Part shown: piece after piece, positions 36,190-47,520 of the stretch
Position numbering within the stretch: the first letter of the stretch is position 1
Layout of the letters: each line of letters begins with the position of its first letter
Assembly: GCA_963682055.1 (NCBI GenBank)
Contig: OY821750.1
Coordinates: 10,852,501 to 10,916,500 of the forward strand
Origin: Primula veris
Lineage: Eukaryota > Streptophyta > Magnoliopsida > Ericales > Primulaceae
Direction of reading: 5' to 3'
DNA length: 64,000 bases
Notes under the pieces: generated by a model
Databases searched by the model: none
The model's input: only the letters and a program-made list of their open reading frames with translations
What the model was told of the DNA's origin: nothing
Translations under genes and position numbers: made by a program

Positions 36190-38050
36190 ATTCTAGTTCA
36201 AACAGAGAGAGAAAAGAGAGAAACCCAACGCCGCCACTGCCTCGGGGTGGAGGAGCTCCAGCCCTCTGCCCCCAGGCCTCACCCGTACGGACCACCTATA
36301 ATCTCCTCTGCTCAACGCCCTCCGCCTCACTTCTATTAGCTGTGTACCTATTGGAGGCCAAACTGATCCACGCATCTCATCCTCCCTCTACACCCATCTC
36401 TCATCCAGAATCGTTGCCCACCTCCACTCCCCCACCTATCCTCTCCTCCTTATACTGCCCATCTCTCATCACTCTTCTAGATCTGGCGTCGTCCAGATCT
36501 GGCATCCCATTTCCCTCTCATCCAGATATGTCCTCCCCCTCCCTCGACGGATATCCTCATTTTTTCCCTTCTCCACCGTCATCTGCCTAGCCTCTTCTCA
36601 TTGAGTACGGCGGGGTTTGTTCACAATAGTCATATGGATTATTTCATAGGCCTCGTCGTTACCTTGTTTTTCCGTTTATACCGCACATGTGTGGAGTCAT
36701 GTTGCTCACAGCAGGTTCAGATCTATTTCTTGACTGCTTTCACGAAGTGTGGGCCTCACCTCCTCGCCGTGTTGGGCTTGGGAAACTAGACGGAAGGTTT
36801 TACGGGTGTTTGGTTTGGTTTCTTAGTATGGCAGTGCCACCACACACCATTTGGTAGCCGCTACATGTTATTGGGTACTCATCCACTACGGTGAGCTTGT
36901 TTGATTTATTAGACTTTTAAGCAGGTTTATTCTTGTTTATGGTCATTTGGAATATGGGTATTAGATGGTCTAATTAGTTAAGGCTTGTTTGGGAATAATT
37001 ATTGGGTTGATACTTATATGGCGATCTCTTTTAGTCATGAGCGTTCATACAATTACTATATAGGAGAGACCTAGTCGCTATCCATATGCTCGGTTTAGCG
37101 CGGACTGGTTCTACATGTTGGAGCTTATTAGATCATTTGGATATGGATGTCTGATTTGTGGATTGTTGGATTAGTTTAGCCTAGTTTAGCTTTCTATTTT
37201 ATAGGTGATGGGTCGATGAACCAGTATGGTAGTCTTTTTTAGTTATGTGCATTCATACGATCTTATATACTGGGAATAAACCTGGTCACTTTACATAGGC
37301 TTAATTTAGCGTGAACTGGGTTTACTTTAATGGATTTTGTTAGATACGAGAGTGATTATGAGTTATGATACAGAGGCTTAAACTTGGTTATTTCAAGAGG
37401 CTCGTGGTTAGTGATCGATATTTAGCATATGTCCTGTTTGGGTGGCACCTAGTTTAGAGGACTCGAGTTTCTATAGGCTTGGTTAGCATGTACATGGTCT
37501 TATATGCTTTTTTCTTGCTCGTATAAGAGGGACTGCTAGACCACCTTTCAGTTATGTTATGAAGGTTGAGGCATGCATCTTTCATGAGACTTTTAGTTGG
37601 TCAAATAGTTTCTTGATTTTTGGCAAGAAATCTTGTTGGATGAATCCCTATTAAAGAGTTAGGGCTGTTTGATAGGCTTGAAAAGTGTGGACACGGCTCC
37701 ATTCTAATGGAATATCGTAGACGGGGATGACTAATTATGGGTTATATATGCTACAGAGGTTGATACATGAATCTTCATGAGCCTGATGGTTGGTCAACTC
37801 CGGTGCGAGTTTTTGTTAGATAAACTCTGTTTGAGAGAGCTTGAGCTGATAGTGTCCTTTACTTGATGAGACTAGTTTAGACATGATACAAATTAGATTG
37901 TCTGTTTTATTTATTACCAGGTTGAGTTCTTGGTAAATGTTTGTAGGTCCGAGCATATTGTTACCTTGCATGTTTTCTTTATGACAGTCATTGTCTATTA
38001 GTTACCAATTTCTTATATGCTATGCTTTTCGTTGCTGATTTAAAAAAAAA
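36190..38050 (+). mobile_element. Unclassified insertion with GC-rich head, internal repeats and A-rich tail
   Basis: The segment stands out from its AT-rich surroundings. It starts GC/CT-rich (36190-36600; one ORF is proline/serine-rich and low-complexity), then has a body at about 36800-37880 built of diverged units of about 190-200 bp. Examples are ttttagt-atg-gcattcata at about 37030 and 37228, and gaggttga-catg-atctt-catgag at about 37565 and 37755. It ends in an A10 run near 38041-38050. This layout would fit a non-LTR retroposon or retrocopy, but I recognise no reverse transcriptase and no clear target duplication. Confidence 0.35.
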
Positions 38051-38228
38051 ACACAACACAAAAGACATAATTGTAACTCGATGTCATAGTATCAAGTAAA
38101 AACAAATTGGTGTCATGTTTTTTCCCGATCTTCTCTTTCTTCCATATTTTTAATGTCGACTGCGTGTATACTGAATATGTATTACACATATTGCATAATT
38201 GCTAATTGCTTTGTTTATTTTGATAGTA

Positions 38229-38701
38229 TGTGCATGTTTGGCATCAACTTTTTTTTGTTTGGTTTTTAACCTTTTTTTCTTTTAAAAAGTCACATGCGTT
38301 TGATATCATTGTTTTTTTTAGCTTTTAAAAATCTTGATTTTGGAGGAATATAACTAGAAAAGCTAAAATGCCACACATTTTGGAGATTTGATAGTTTTCT
38401 CGCCACTATTTTCAGAATTTAAATAAATACTGATCTTATATCAACTAAAATTTTATTCGTATGCTTGGCGTGTTATTTACTCGTTTCGACATGATATTTT
38501 AAAATTTTATTAAAAAAATATATCTTTTAAGTCAATTTTGATTGAAAAAGCAAAAGTATATTATTTAATTCCAAACATCAATATGACGAAAGTTACCTTT
38601 TTAAAGTTTTTGACAAACACCCATTACATGTTTTTAAAGAAATATTTTTTTCTACTGCTTTTTGAAAGTAGTTTTTTAATCGAAAAAGTTGATGTCAAAC
38701 G
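38229..38701 (+). mobile_element. About 0.47-kb inverted-terminal-repeat element, copy 1
   Basis: It begins gtttggcatcaactttttt and ends aaaaagttgatgtcaaac, an inverted terminal repeat of about 18 bp with one or two mismatches. It contains the motifs cgtttcgacatgatatttta and gtcaattttgattgaaaa, which recur inverted at 40210-40640. No target duplication was recognised. Confidence 0.75.
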
Positions 38702-38759
38702 GACGCTACATATATTCTTGAATTTGGAAGTATCCTCACTTTGACAGCCAATAGGGATC

Positions 38760-40205
38760 AACTATGGTAGTGCACACTTTGTTTTTATTTGTAAAGCGTT
38801 GGACAACCCACTTTGCTTCAATTGCTTCGGTTTGGATTCAGATTTTTATAGTGCATAAATATTAGAGTTTAATTAGTCGAAGAACGGACTAACTCATTAA
38901 CCATCCTTAAAGATTTGAGTAATGATATAAGAACAGAATAAAAACTACACCTTTTTTGCAGAGACAGTTGATGTGGTAAAATTTTGATGAGTTGTAATGT
39001 TATTATTCTTTTTTTTCTTTACACCTCTCAATATATCATCTATTCTCTCTCTCACCAAACCAAAAAGTGATTACAAAAGAGAAAAAAAATACAAGTTATA
39101 TGAAAAGGTAGACTTTTATAGATTTAATTGCTTTTTATTTATAATCCGTAACCTATTATTCATGATTGTTGTCAATTTGGGATTTTATTAGGCAATTTGT
39201 ATATTTATTATGTATTAGTTTTATTTTCTTGAACACTACTTTTCCCCGAATGCTAAACAAAGGAAACTACTTTCCTAAGAATTTATTTTCTTTCTCTTGA
39301 AATTTTCTTGGACATGCCAAACATAGGTTTGGAAAATGACTTCTCTAGAAAATGATTTCATTTTCTTTTCTTTTCTTTTCCTGAATCATTTTTCGGCTTT
39401 CAAACACACCCTAAAAGTTTTACCAATAAAAAATCGTTGATGCTCATCATGAAAGCCTAACTTCTCTAATTAAGAACCGTGGGTTAAGACGATAGACATC
39501 CATTATTAACAACATTTTCCATGAAACTCTCTACAAGTGCTTGCTCATTATGTAACGTGTTGGTGGAATGCGCCGTGGTTGTTGCTTATTAATTTGTGGA
39601 TGTGGATTTACCTTAATAAATCCAAATTTTGTCGTTTGTTATACTATTTTTTAGAACTTAATTTTTATTTGAGTAGTCATCAGACGTTTAAGTTTTTAAT
39701 TGAAAACGGCATTTTAGAGTTAAAATTCCATCATTGACACCATATTTTTTTTTTCAATTTTGTAATCCAAAGCAAGGCTCTTAAAATGGCTTTTCTACCT
39801 AGGATTGGTTTAAGGTCCGTATAATCGGAATCGTAAAATTGTAGATTCTACTTTTCACATAGAAGTTATAAATGGTACTCATCCTACCATTATATTCAAT
39901 AATTATTATTTTAATAATTTGCTCCATATGCTAAAATGAACAAATATTTTTCATTAGCATACATTGTAAAACGCAAATGAGTATTTCTTATGGTTTAAAG
40001 TTAATATTTACTATTTTTAACAAGGTTTAGGAATATGAAACCGTAAAATCGTTTACTAGTCATCGAGCTATTTTGACAACCATGATGCAAATACATTTAA
40101 TCCTATGCATTGTTATATAACTTTCTTAACAAGTTTGATCTATCAAATTTTGTTGTCCAACATATGTCGGTGAGTTTCTTCCGATTTCGAGGGAATCTTC
40201 TTTTT
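38760..40205. other. AT-rich spacer between the inverted element pair
   Basis: No gene recognised. About 39225-39415 (ctaaacaaagg, gccaaacataggtttgg, ggctttcaaacacaccc) looks like another degenerate MITE, but its ends could not be matched. Confidence 0.4.
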
Positions 40206-40209
40206 ATTA

Positions 40210-40680
40210 ACTGTTAGTTTGGCATCAACTTTTTCGGTTAAAAAGAAGTAGGAAAAAAGCATGTTTCACAAAAATTTAAACATGTTAACTTTCCACATAT
40301 TGATATTTGACATTAACTAATATAATTTTGCTTTTTCAATCAAAATTGACTTATAAGACATTTATTTTGATAAAATTTTAAAATATCATGTCGAAACGAG
40401 AAAGTAACACGTCAAATATACGAATAAAAGTTTTGATGAGATAAGATCAATATTCATTTAAATTCTGGAAATGGTACGAGAAACCCACCAAAATCTTCAA
40501 AATGTGTGGGTTTTTTTTGCTTTTAAACTTTGTAGTTATGTTCCTTCAAAATTTAGGTTTTTAAAAGGTAAAAAAAAAACCGAGATATCAAACACATGAG
40601 CATTTTTAAAAGCAAAAGGCTAAAAAATCTAACAAAAAAATTTATTTTAAAAAGCTAAACTTATTTTATTTTATTTTTAT
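40210..40680 (-). mobile_element. About 0.45-kb inverted-terminal-repeat element, copy 2 (opposite orientation)
   Basis: This is the reverse complement of the element at 38229-38701: tttggcatcaactttttcgg corresponds to its 3' end, and ttttgattgaaaaagcaaaa, atcatgtcgaaacgag and acgaataaaagttttgatgag read inverted. The right end is degraded (aatctaacaaaaaaat). With copy 1 it forms an inverted pair separated by 1.5 kb. Confidence 0.75.
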
Positions 40681-41056
40681 AAACATACAATAAAATTCAA
40701 ATTATTTTAAAAATATAGTAAATTTAATAGCATTATCTAGTTTCAATACTTTCAAAAAACATGGATAAACATTGTTAGGATTTGATAGCAATCTTCTAGT
40801 ATTCAACTCCATTAGGATTTCCTTACTTAATTTCATCCTTATTAATCAACTCATAAACAGATATATCATTAAATTGTGTGTCAACACACTTCCTTTTCAT
40901 CTCACACTAATTTGAGGTCTGTACGTACTCTTTTTCCTCTCTCTCACTTTTATTGGAAATACTTAGTCTATATATATAAGAATAGATCAATATCTGACAT
41001 GTCATCAGAAAGGGGTTTCTTTATCTTCACGTTTTAAGATTCTAGGGTTTCTTTTT

Positions 41057-41203
41057 CATGCTAACTAACCCTTTAATTTATTTAATAGTATTTGTTGACT
41101 ATAAAACTATGCCTAAGTTCATAATTTATTTCATGCTAACTAACCCTTTAATTTCTTTTATATTTTTTGACTATAAAACTATGACTAAGTTCATAATTTA
41201 TGA
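41057..41203 (+). repeat. 75-bp direct tandem duplication
   Basis: Unit 1 (41057-41131) and unit 2 (41132-41203) share catgctaactaaccctttaa and gactataaaactatg-ctaa with a few differences. It sits about 1.2 kb upstream of the CACTA-domain ORF. Confidence 0.85.
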
Positions 41204-42400
41204 GATAGAGGAGATCGATCTACAGTGATAAACTAAAGATTATTTGAAAATTTCACATGAAATTTGCTAAAATACAATTTGAATGGTGTTTGTAAAATAC
41301 TATATCTTTCACTGTATACATGATACTCAATAATTCAATATCATTTCCTTCCCGTTTGAAAAATATTGACGGGCTACAAAACATTTATTGGAAAAGAGGT
41401 TGAGAACAACTCTATATTATTTGTTTAATGTATATTAAAGACTAGAAAATTACAATATTTATTTCCATAAAAATACAATGATTGACTGAAAATGATATTA
41501 CATAAGGCAAAATAATTTTAACAACTATTTTATTTTATGAATTGGAAAATAATTTTTTTATGATTTGAAAAACTGTTAATGAATCTAAAGCCTATAGTTG
41601 GAAAATGTTTATGTTTTATTTAATGAATAATTTTTTTTTTATAAATTATTTTGAATTAATATTTTTATAAGAATATACGGGAACCTTGCCAATAGCCAAT
41701 AGGCAAGGCAGCAAACATCCCTTGTGATTTTCGTCTGCCTCGTGAAATTCCATGCTTTTAGCCGCTGTCTGTTATCTTAATCTCTTAGAAGTTATCATCT
41801 TATTGAACTAATGAATGTAGAATTCTTAATTATGTACTGATGTGCAGATCTCTAAGTCAATGTTGTTTTATTTTGTCAAATTTTTGTTCTAAATAACGTG
41901 AGCATTGATTGAGCAGTTGATTTGTTAGATTCATATTTAAGTTGATAATAGTTAATTAATATGCAGAATTTAGAAACAAATGATACTGCACAATGCAGAC
42001 AATTTTTTATATGATAGATTATAAGTCTGTCTTCATTTTGTTAGAGTTAAGCTATTTCCTAATGATGTACTGATCTGCAATTATTCGTAATAATGCTGTT
42101 TTAACTTCTCAAATTTCTGTTCTATTAACGTGAGCCGTTGATTTGTCAGATTCATCATAAAAAAATTAATCAATATGCAAAATTTTAAACAAAATTATGT
42201 TTCATCCTTGTTTTGTTTCAAGTCTTTTGTGGCAATATTTAGACAATTGTTTTCTTAGATTTGTACTAGTAGTATATAAGAAGAAATAATTTTTTATGCA
42301 TCTTTTTTTGTCATTTCATCTTCTCAGGAGTCAATGTGCCTGTATATAGTTTATGTGATTTATGTTATTTCATTTTTGCACATGATCCTTTCAGAGTACA

Positions 42401-42697
42401 ATGGTGATGGATGCATCTGGTCTTACGTCCGAAACTCCAACATGTGATCAAAAACCACCGAATACTAATGCACAAAGATTTTATGATAAAATGAAGAACA
42501 CTCCACTGTACCCTGGTTGTGGTCTCACTGTGTTATCTGTTGTAACTAAAATAATGAATCTTAAGTCGGATCATAACTTATCGGAAGCTGGCTGTGATGC
42601 AATTGTCAAGTTGATGCATAGGTTGTTACCGAAAGGTAGTCTCATGCCAAAAGATTTCTATGAGATGAAAACATTAGCTGCTGCTTTGGGACTTTAG
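42401..42697 (+). CDS. Short protein resembling a CACTA (TNP2-type) transposase-associated segment
   Basis: The 98-residue ORF contains TPLYPGCGLTVLSVVTKIMN, NLKSDHNLSEAGCDAIVKLM and RLLPKGSLMPKDFYEMKTLA, ending in ALGL. These match the conserved N-terminal block of En/Spm-CACTA transposases (PLYPGC, then NLK...SW-type, LLP-G--LP--Y-akk, LGL). In full transposases another 600 or more residues follow; here a stop comes directly after the block. A tttcag acceptor at 42391-42396 just before the start ATG suggests a 5'UTR intron. Either a truncated transposon or a co-opted short gene. Confidence 0.65.
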   Translation: MVMDASGLTSETPTCDQKPPNTNAQRFYDKMKNTPLYPGCGLTVLSVVTKIMNLKSDHNLSEAGCDAIVKLMHRLLPKGSLMPKDFYEMKTLAAALGL

Positions 42698-42962
42698 ACC
42701 GGTAGCGATGCCAATCTTCTTCGGCAAGTGGCACATTTTTATTTAGTGTATTATTTTTTATTTTATTTTGAAGAGGACGTTATTGATGTTTTTCATGTTT
42801 GGCTCTATGGATTTCGCTACGAGCTGGGATCTCTCTTCTTTTCAATCAAATGATGTTTATTATTTGAATATTATACTTGAGTGCATTTTTCTGTTTTGTT
42901 TTAATTGTTGCCTTTGAACTAATACTAAAGAGAACTCAACGGGATTTCATTTAAGTGCAACT
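42698..42962. other. 3' flank of the CACTA-domain ORF
   Basis: AT-rich sequence with no CACTA terminal repeat that I can recognise. It could serve as a 3'UTR. Confidence 0.4.
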
Positions 42963-42970
42963 GATGTACC

Positions 42971-43155
42971 CAGGGGCGAAGCCAGGATGTGTAAATGGTG
43001 GGTGCCAAAATATATGTACAAGTAACATATTTTTATGGGGGTGCCAAATCTACACCTAAAAAGAAATTGTACTAAAAAAAAATTACGTCACTTCGGATTT
43101 CTAAAATTATGGAGGGTACCGTGACACCCGATCGTCCCCACTTAGCTTCCCCCTG
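42971..43155. mobile_element. hAT-type MITE (CAGGGGCGAAGCC ends)
   Basis: The 185-bp element starts CAGGGGCGAAGCC and ends in the complement of CAGGGGGAAGCTAAG. It is flanked by gatgtacc (42963-42970) and aatgtacc (43156-43163), a 7/8-matching 8-bp target duplication. It belongs to a short-element type common in eudicot genomes. Confidence 0.9.
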
Positions 43156-43163
43156 AATGTACC

Positions 43164-43990
43164 GTAGAGTTTTTTCTACTTTGACCAAGTTGGCATGGCT
43201 ACGGTTCCGGTACTTTTGGATACCGATAGACAAATTATTTTGTATTTAAACAAAAAATACAAGTATTTATATTATCTAATTTTTTACTAGCATATAGAAA
43301 GAGAGAGCATGTTGACTTGGTTATTTTCTTCAGTCATGTTTGTTTCACCAGCATAATATTCCTTGTCTAACAAAAACCACATAATATTAATGAGGATTCG
43401 TGTTTACTAAGATGCTATGAACTTAATTAATAATTAGAAACACGGATTTGGGTTTTCTTGTTTGATATTTAGTACATACATGTTTCGTAAAACAACAATT
43501 TAAATGCTATTTTGTGCAATTTTTTGTCCATGCATGGTTATACATTATTGACATATTACGGAATGGACAATCATGATAAAGAATTATGCACAATTTTTTT
43601 CCTACTTACGTTCCATGTGTCGTATTTTAATTGGTTCAATTATGATAAAGAATCAATTACAAATATATTTCTATTAATTTTCTCTTTAATTTTTCAATCA
43701 AATATATATAAACACAAATCTTTTTATACATATCGTTTTAAATCAATGTTTAAATATAAATTTGAAGGTTGATGAGATCGCGTAATTGAAAACTAAAACT
43801 ATTACATAAATTAGAAAAAAGTTTATACATATATATTTGTAGTTGTGTGTGTGTGTTTAATATTTTTGTTAATGTTTAATTGTGTTTAGCTACTATTTTT
43901 CGATATAATAAATTGAATTTTCTAATGTGGTGATATTAATCTTACAATTTACTGAACTTGCAAAAATTAATATCTTATTATAATATACTT
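43164..43990. other. AT-rich intergenic spacer
   Basis: No gene or element recognised. ORFs here are short and AT-driven. Confidence 0.45.
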
Positions 43991-43995
43991 GATAC

Positions 43996-44210
43996 TGTTG
44001 TATTACATATTAGCTAGATATGGAGATATGGAGATACAAGTATAGAGAGATAAAAGAGTCGTCTTTTATTCATTGATAAGTGTAGGGAAGTTACATCAAG
44101 ATACCCCCTAACCTTCTTTATATAATAGAAGCTAGGGTTACATATGCTAGGAAAGCCCAATAGAGGCCCAATAGAGTAAGGCCCAAGATGGCCAATAATA
44201 TCCTACAACA
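43996..44210 (-). repeat. 3' LTR (minus-strand element)
   Basis: 215 bp, identical to 50638-50852. It begins TGTTGTATTAC and ends TCCTACAACA on the plus strand. Confidence 0.95.
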
Positions 44211-44221
44211 CTCCCCCTTTG
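44211..44221 (-). other. Polypurine tract of the minus-strand Copia element
   Basis: ctcccccttt directly abuts the left LTR. On the minus strand it reads aaagggggag, the primer site for plus-strand DNA synthesis. Confidence 0.75.
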
Positions 44222-44299
44222 GACGTCTTGATTTCTTCGTCTTCATGTTGTCGATCTGAATCGAGTTCATTCGCAATGCTAATCACATAAAAACCTTAG

Positions 44300-44720
44300 G
44301 GCCGGAAAACCCAGTGTGGGACAAAACCGGTACCTAGGAGAAACTGTGTAGCCGAATGATATAGGCCGAAATATCATGTAAGTAACTAACCACAAAACAG
44401 TGTGCCTCATCAAAACCTTGCCAGAGCAAACCCAATGGGAAAATCTCTGATCGAAGGAAAAAAGAGTGCAACAATGGTAGTAGTAGGGATCAACCACAAA
44501 ACAGGTGCCTCATCAAAACCTTGCTAGAGTAAACCCAATGGGAAAAACCTCTAGTCGAAGGACAAAAGAGTACACAGTGGTAAGAAGTATACAACAGGAT
44601 ACTCCCCCTAATTTCGGCAATCTTAAGTGAGATAAGATGGGAACGTGTCTCGCTAAAAACCTTGCCAAGGAAAACCCAGTGGGAAAAAACCTTGGTCTAA
44701 GGACAAAAAGAGTACACGAG
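44300..44720. repeat. Degenerate tandem units with AACCTTGCCA...AACCCAATGGG
   Basis: The motif aaaaccttgcca, gagcaaacccaatggg, then agaaggacaaaa-agagt recurs at about 44412, 44515 and 44657 with a spacing of about 100-140 bp. A fourth, weaker one is near 44300. It lies in the 3' noncoding part of the element. Confidence 0.8.
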
Positions 44721-45243
44721 CATACGACTGGATGCTCCCCCTCACTTGCACACGAGAGGGTGCGAAGATTTCGACTAAGTAGTAATTAGTTCAATAAGCA
44801 TTCACCTGGATGCTCCCCCTCACTTGCACACGACTGGGTGCAAAGATTTCATATTCCAAGAAAGAGTACGAGCATTCGACTGGATGCCTCATTTACTTAC
44901 ATACGACTGGATGCAAGAAAATCTAATGTGGAATAGAACGAGCATTCAACTGGATGCTCTTAAACTTCATTTGTGAAGATTAATTTCGGCGAGAAATGCT
45001 AAATAACATAATGTAGTCATGTCTCTCTTGATCAATAACAACAAGTTGTCTTCTATGACAAGTGTTTTATCTGGATTGTGAGACAGAACATATGTAATTC
45101 AAATATGACTAATACTAGCTCGAAGCCATATACACTCTCTAGTCGTCTCATAGAGCACGAATAGATCAGAGTGATTCACTTGGAGTCATTCCAAGACCTC
45201 CAAGATGTCGCCTTATTCCTAATGGTAAAGACATACCATGTTA

Positions 45244-45291
45244 GGAATATCCCTTATGCGGGTCTGATAAGTAACCGGCATCGGTATAACC
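45244..45291 (-). pseudogene. Copia RNase H relic
   Basis: On the minus strand this reads GYTDAGYLSDPHKGYS followed by a TAA where relatives have glutamine. It is the RNase H DAGYLSDPH block of a Copia lineage widespread in plants. The flanking sequence in the same frame is broken. Confidence 0.8.
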
Positions 45292-46659
45292 GAAAAAGGG
45301 TTGCGTTAATTCGAGTACCGAAGGGGGTAGGTACACTCGATGACGCAAATGGGATAAACTAGCCCACTTCCAAAATTACCATAAGGTAAGGGAATGTGTC
45401 TTTAGTGCCATTTCGATGGCAGCGTGTTAGCGCGATGTTGTGTCGAGCTATACCATTCACAACAGACGAGATGTTCGTCCTAGCACATTAGACCAAGTAC
45501 AATGATGCGCTTATTGTACTTAGATATGAACATTATGGTTCAATATCTCTTCATCGTCTCATCAGGGACGGACTGGGTCTATATCAATGTCTAGTGATCG
45601 AACGATCATGGGAGAATCTGACGACTTAGCGTCATGATGACTAAAACGTCATAACACCTTCTGGGTGTAGTCTGAATCATGGACTTAGATTCAATATTTA
45701 CGGGACTCAATCATCAGGTTGAGTCACTACCGTGTTTTCCCAATATCCTTCATCTCGAAGGCAAATCCAAAAATGGATCGCGTAATAAAACACGCAAGGG
45801 CATAATACTTGTTCAAGTATCCCAAGCTAATCAAGTACTCACTTAGGCGGTATACCACATCCGCTCGGATTATATTAATCCATATAGTGAACGTCTCAGT
45901 CAATTGAGATCGTGTTCCGTGGTCAGAAACTACTTGATTTAAGCATTATGAAGTCACACAGGGACCTTCATCTATATCGCTTTGTCTAAATCCCCATAGA
46001 GATAAAACTGTGACCACATTCATGGCTGCATACTCAGTTTTTCGGAAACTACTAAACTGGTAAAGTAGGGGACTGTTATAATGTCCATTACGAAGAAATC
46101 AACCATCTCGTAATCAATTCCAAGGTGTGAGAGAAGCCTTGCGCTACTAGGCGAGCATTCTACAATCTCATTATTCTCATCACTTTTCCTTACGAATAAC
46201 CAAATAAACGAACTCGTTTAACATTGGTGGTGTTGGAACTACAGGTCCGAACACACTTTCGCTAAGGAGTCTACTTGGATTGCAAGTTTCCATTAGTACA
46301 GTCTATTCTACGTTGACTTCAGGCAACGGTACATGGTTCTCTGTCATAATTTGTTCATATTATCAGTCGTCACCGAATATATGAACAAGTAATCAATGGC
46401 AGTCTCGTTTCGCTTCAATATCGTCTAAGATATCATGATCGACAGATATTTCGAGATTCTTAGGATGAGGAGGAAATCACACATCTCCTTGATCCTTTAT
46501 AATCTCGTGCAACAAACGAGTTTCAGTTCACCACCTCTGGGGCTGAACGAATTAAGAACCGGTCAACTTCCTCATATCTTGGGAAGGACGACAGACTGAC
46601 GGCCGACGACAGCGTCCTTTGCTTGGCGGGTTCGGCCAAAGCAACGTGTTACGACAGGA

Positions 46660-46757
46660 ACACGGCGTCCGACAGGGACGTCTATCCTTGCAAGCATTTT
46701 GCAGCAGGTATAAATGATCTCGTGACATCTCATAAAGTCATTAAATGCGTCTGGCAT
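46660..46757 (-). pseudogene. Copia pol linker relic
   Basis: A minus-strand frame gives MPDAFNDF and ARIDVPVG, matching the LPDAFTD...ARIDVPVGQ segment that follows integrase in the same Copia lineage. Downstream the frame departs from the family consensus. Confidence 0.7.
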
Positions 46758-46879
46758 TTAGTTAGACTTGAGGGAGTCTATGCACTTACTTATCACTAAG
46801 TGCAGTTTTGGGATCAAGCTAAGACTGAGTGGGTTATGCCACGTTACTTCACGTCGTTCCTTATCAACGGTAACGTGCA

Positions 46880-47520
46880 AATCTCCCCCTAACGACGGGG
46901 AGAACAGTCTTAGCGGTGTCACTTTCGCATATCATGCGGTAAAGAGATCGCTTGCCAAGGTTACTCTATCAAATGATAGGCAGGAGATTCATAATCGACT
47001 TATGTCCCCTTCAGGGGTCCATATTTTGAACGCTATAGCGGCTCAATCAAAATATTAATTAAGCACTCCAAACACGCGTTAATATGAGACTTCTGGCTCA
47101 TAACCAGTAACCAGCTGGTACGCATATGGTGTTTGAGTGTCTATGGGCCTCATAACGGACCAATGCAGCGAAATAGCATAACCCCACACGGAAATATAAA
47201 TCTTGGTGCGCAAGACCAAGAAATGCGTGCAATCATTTGCAGTCGCATCATCAAACTTTCCGTGAGTCCATTTGGGTCTGAACATAATCGACAGGATGTT
47301 CAATTTCAATTTCCAAACTCAAGTAATTCAAATCGAAATTTCGATTATTACTCTTCGGAATTATCAAGTCGGCTAGACTTTTCAGGATAATCCGGATCAT
47401 GGGCCATCAACTTAATGATAGGGCTAAAAGTTTGGAAAGTGCTGCATTTATGTGGACAACATTAAAATGTGACCAAATTGTCGATGCATCAACCATAACC
47501 ATTTATATTTATGGTCCGTC
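46880..47520 (-). pseudogene. Copia integrase relic
   Basis: Minus-strand pieces in shifting frames: MVMVDASTIWSH near 47500, SSRLDNSEE near 47370 (catalytic D of RLDNAGEF retained, catalytic context lost), NGLTESLMMRLQMIAR near 47270, and KYGPLKGT-stop-VDYESPAYHLIE near 47000. They follow the order of a Copia integrase core. At least several stops and frameshifts separate them. Confidence 0.8.

Noticed and set aside
36342..36590. Proline/serine-rich ORF of 82 residues
   Set aside because: Low-complexity CT-rich DNA without a recognisable domain; kept only as part of the unclassified insertion.
43996..44210. Interpretation of 43996-44210 and 50638-50852 as an assembly duplication
   Set aside because: A perfect target duplication, polypurine tract and PBS at the expected sides make them true LTRs.
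45121..45150. A reverse-oriented loop (ctagtcgt) as another member of the stem-loop array
   Set aside because: The flanks pair over only four bases with a much longer loop, so it was not counted.
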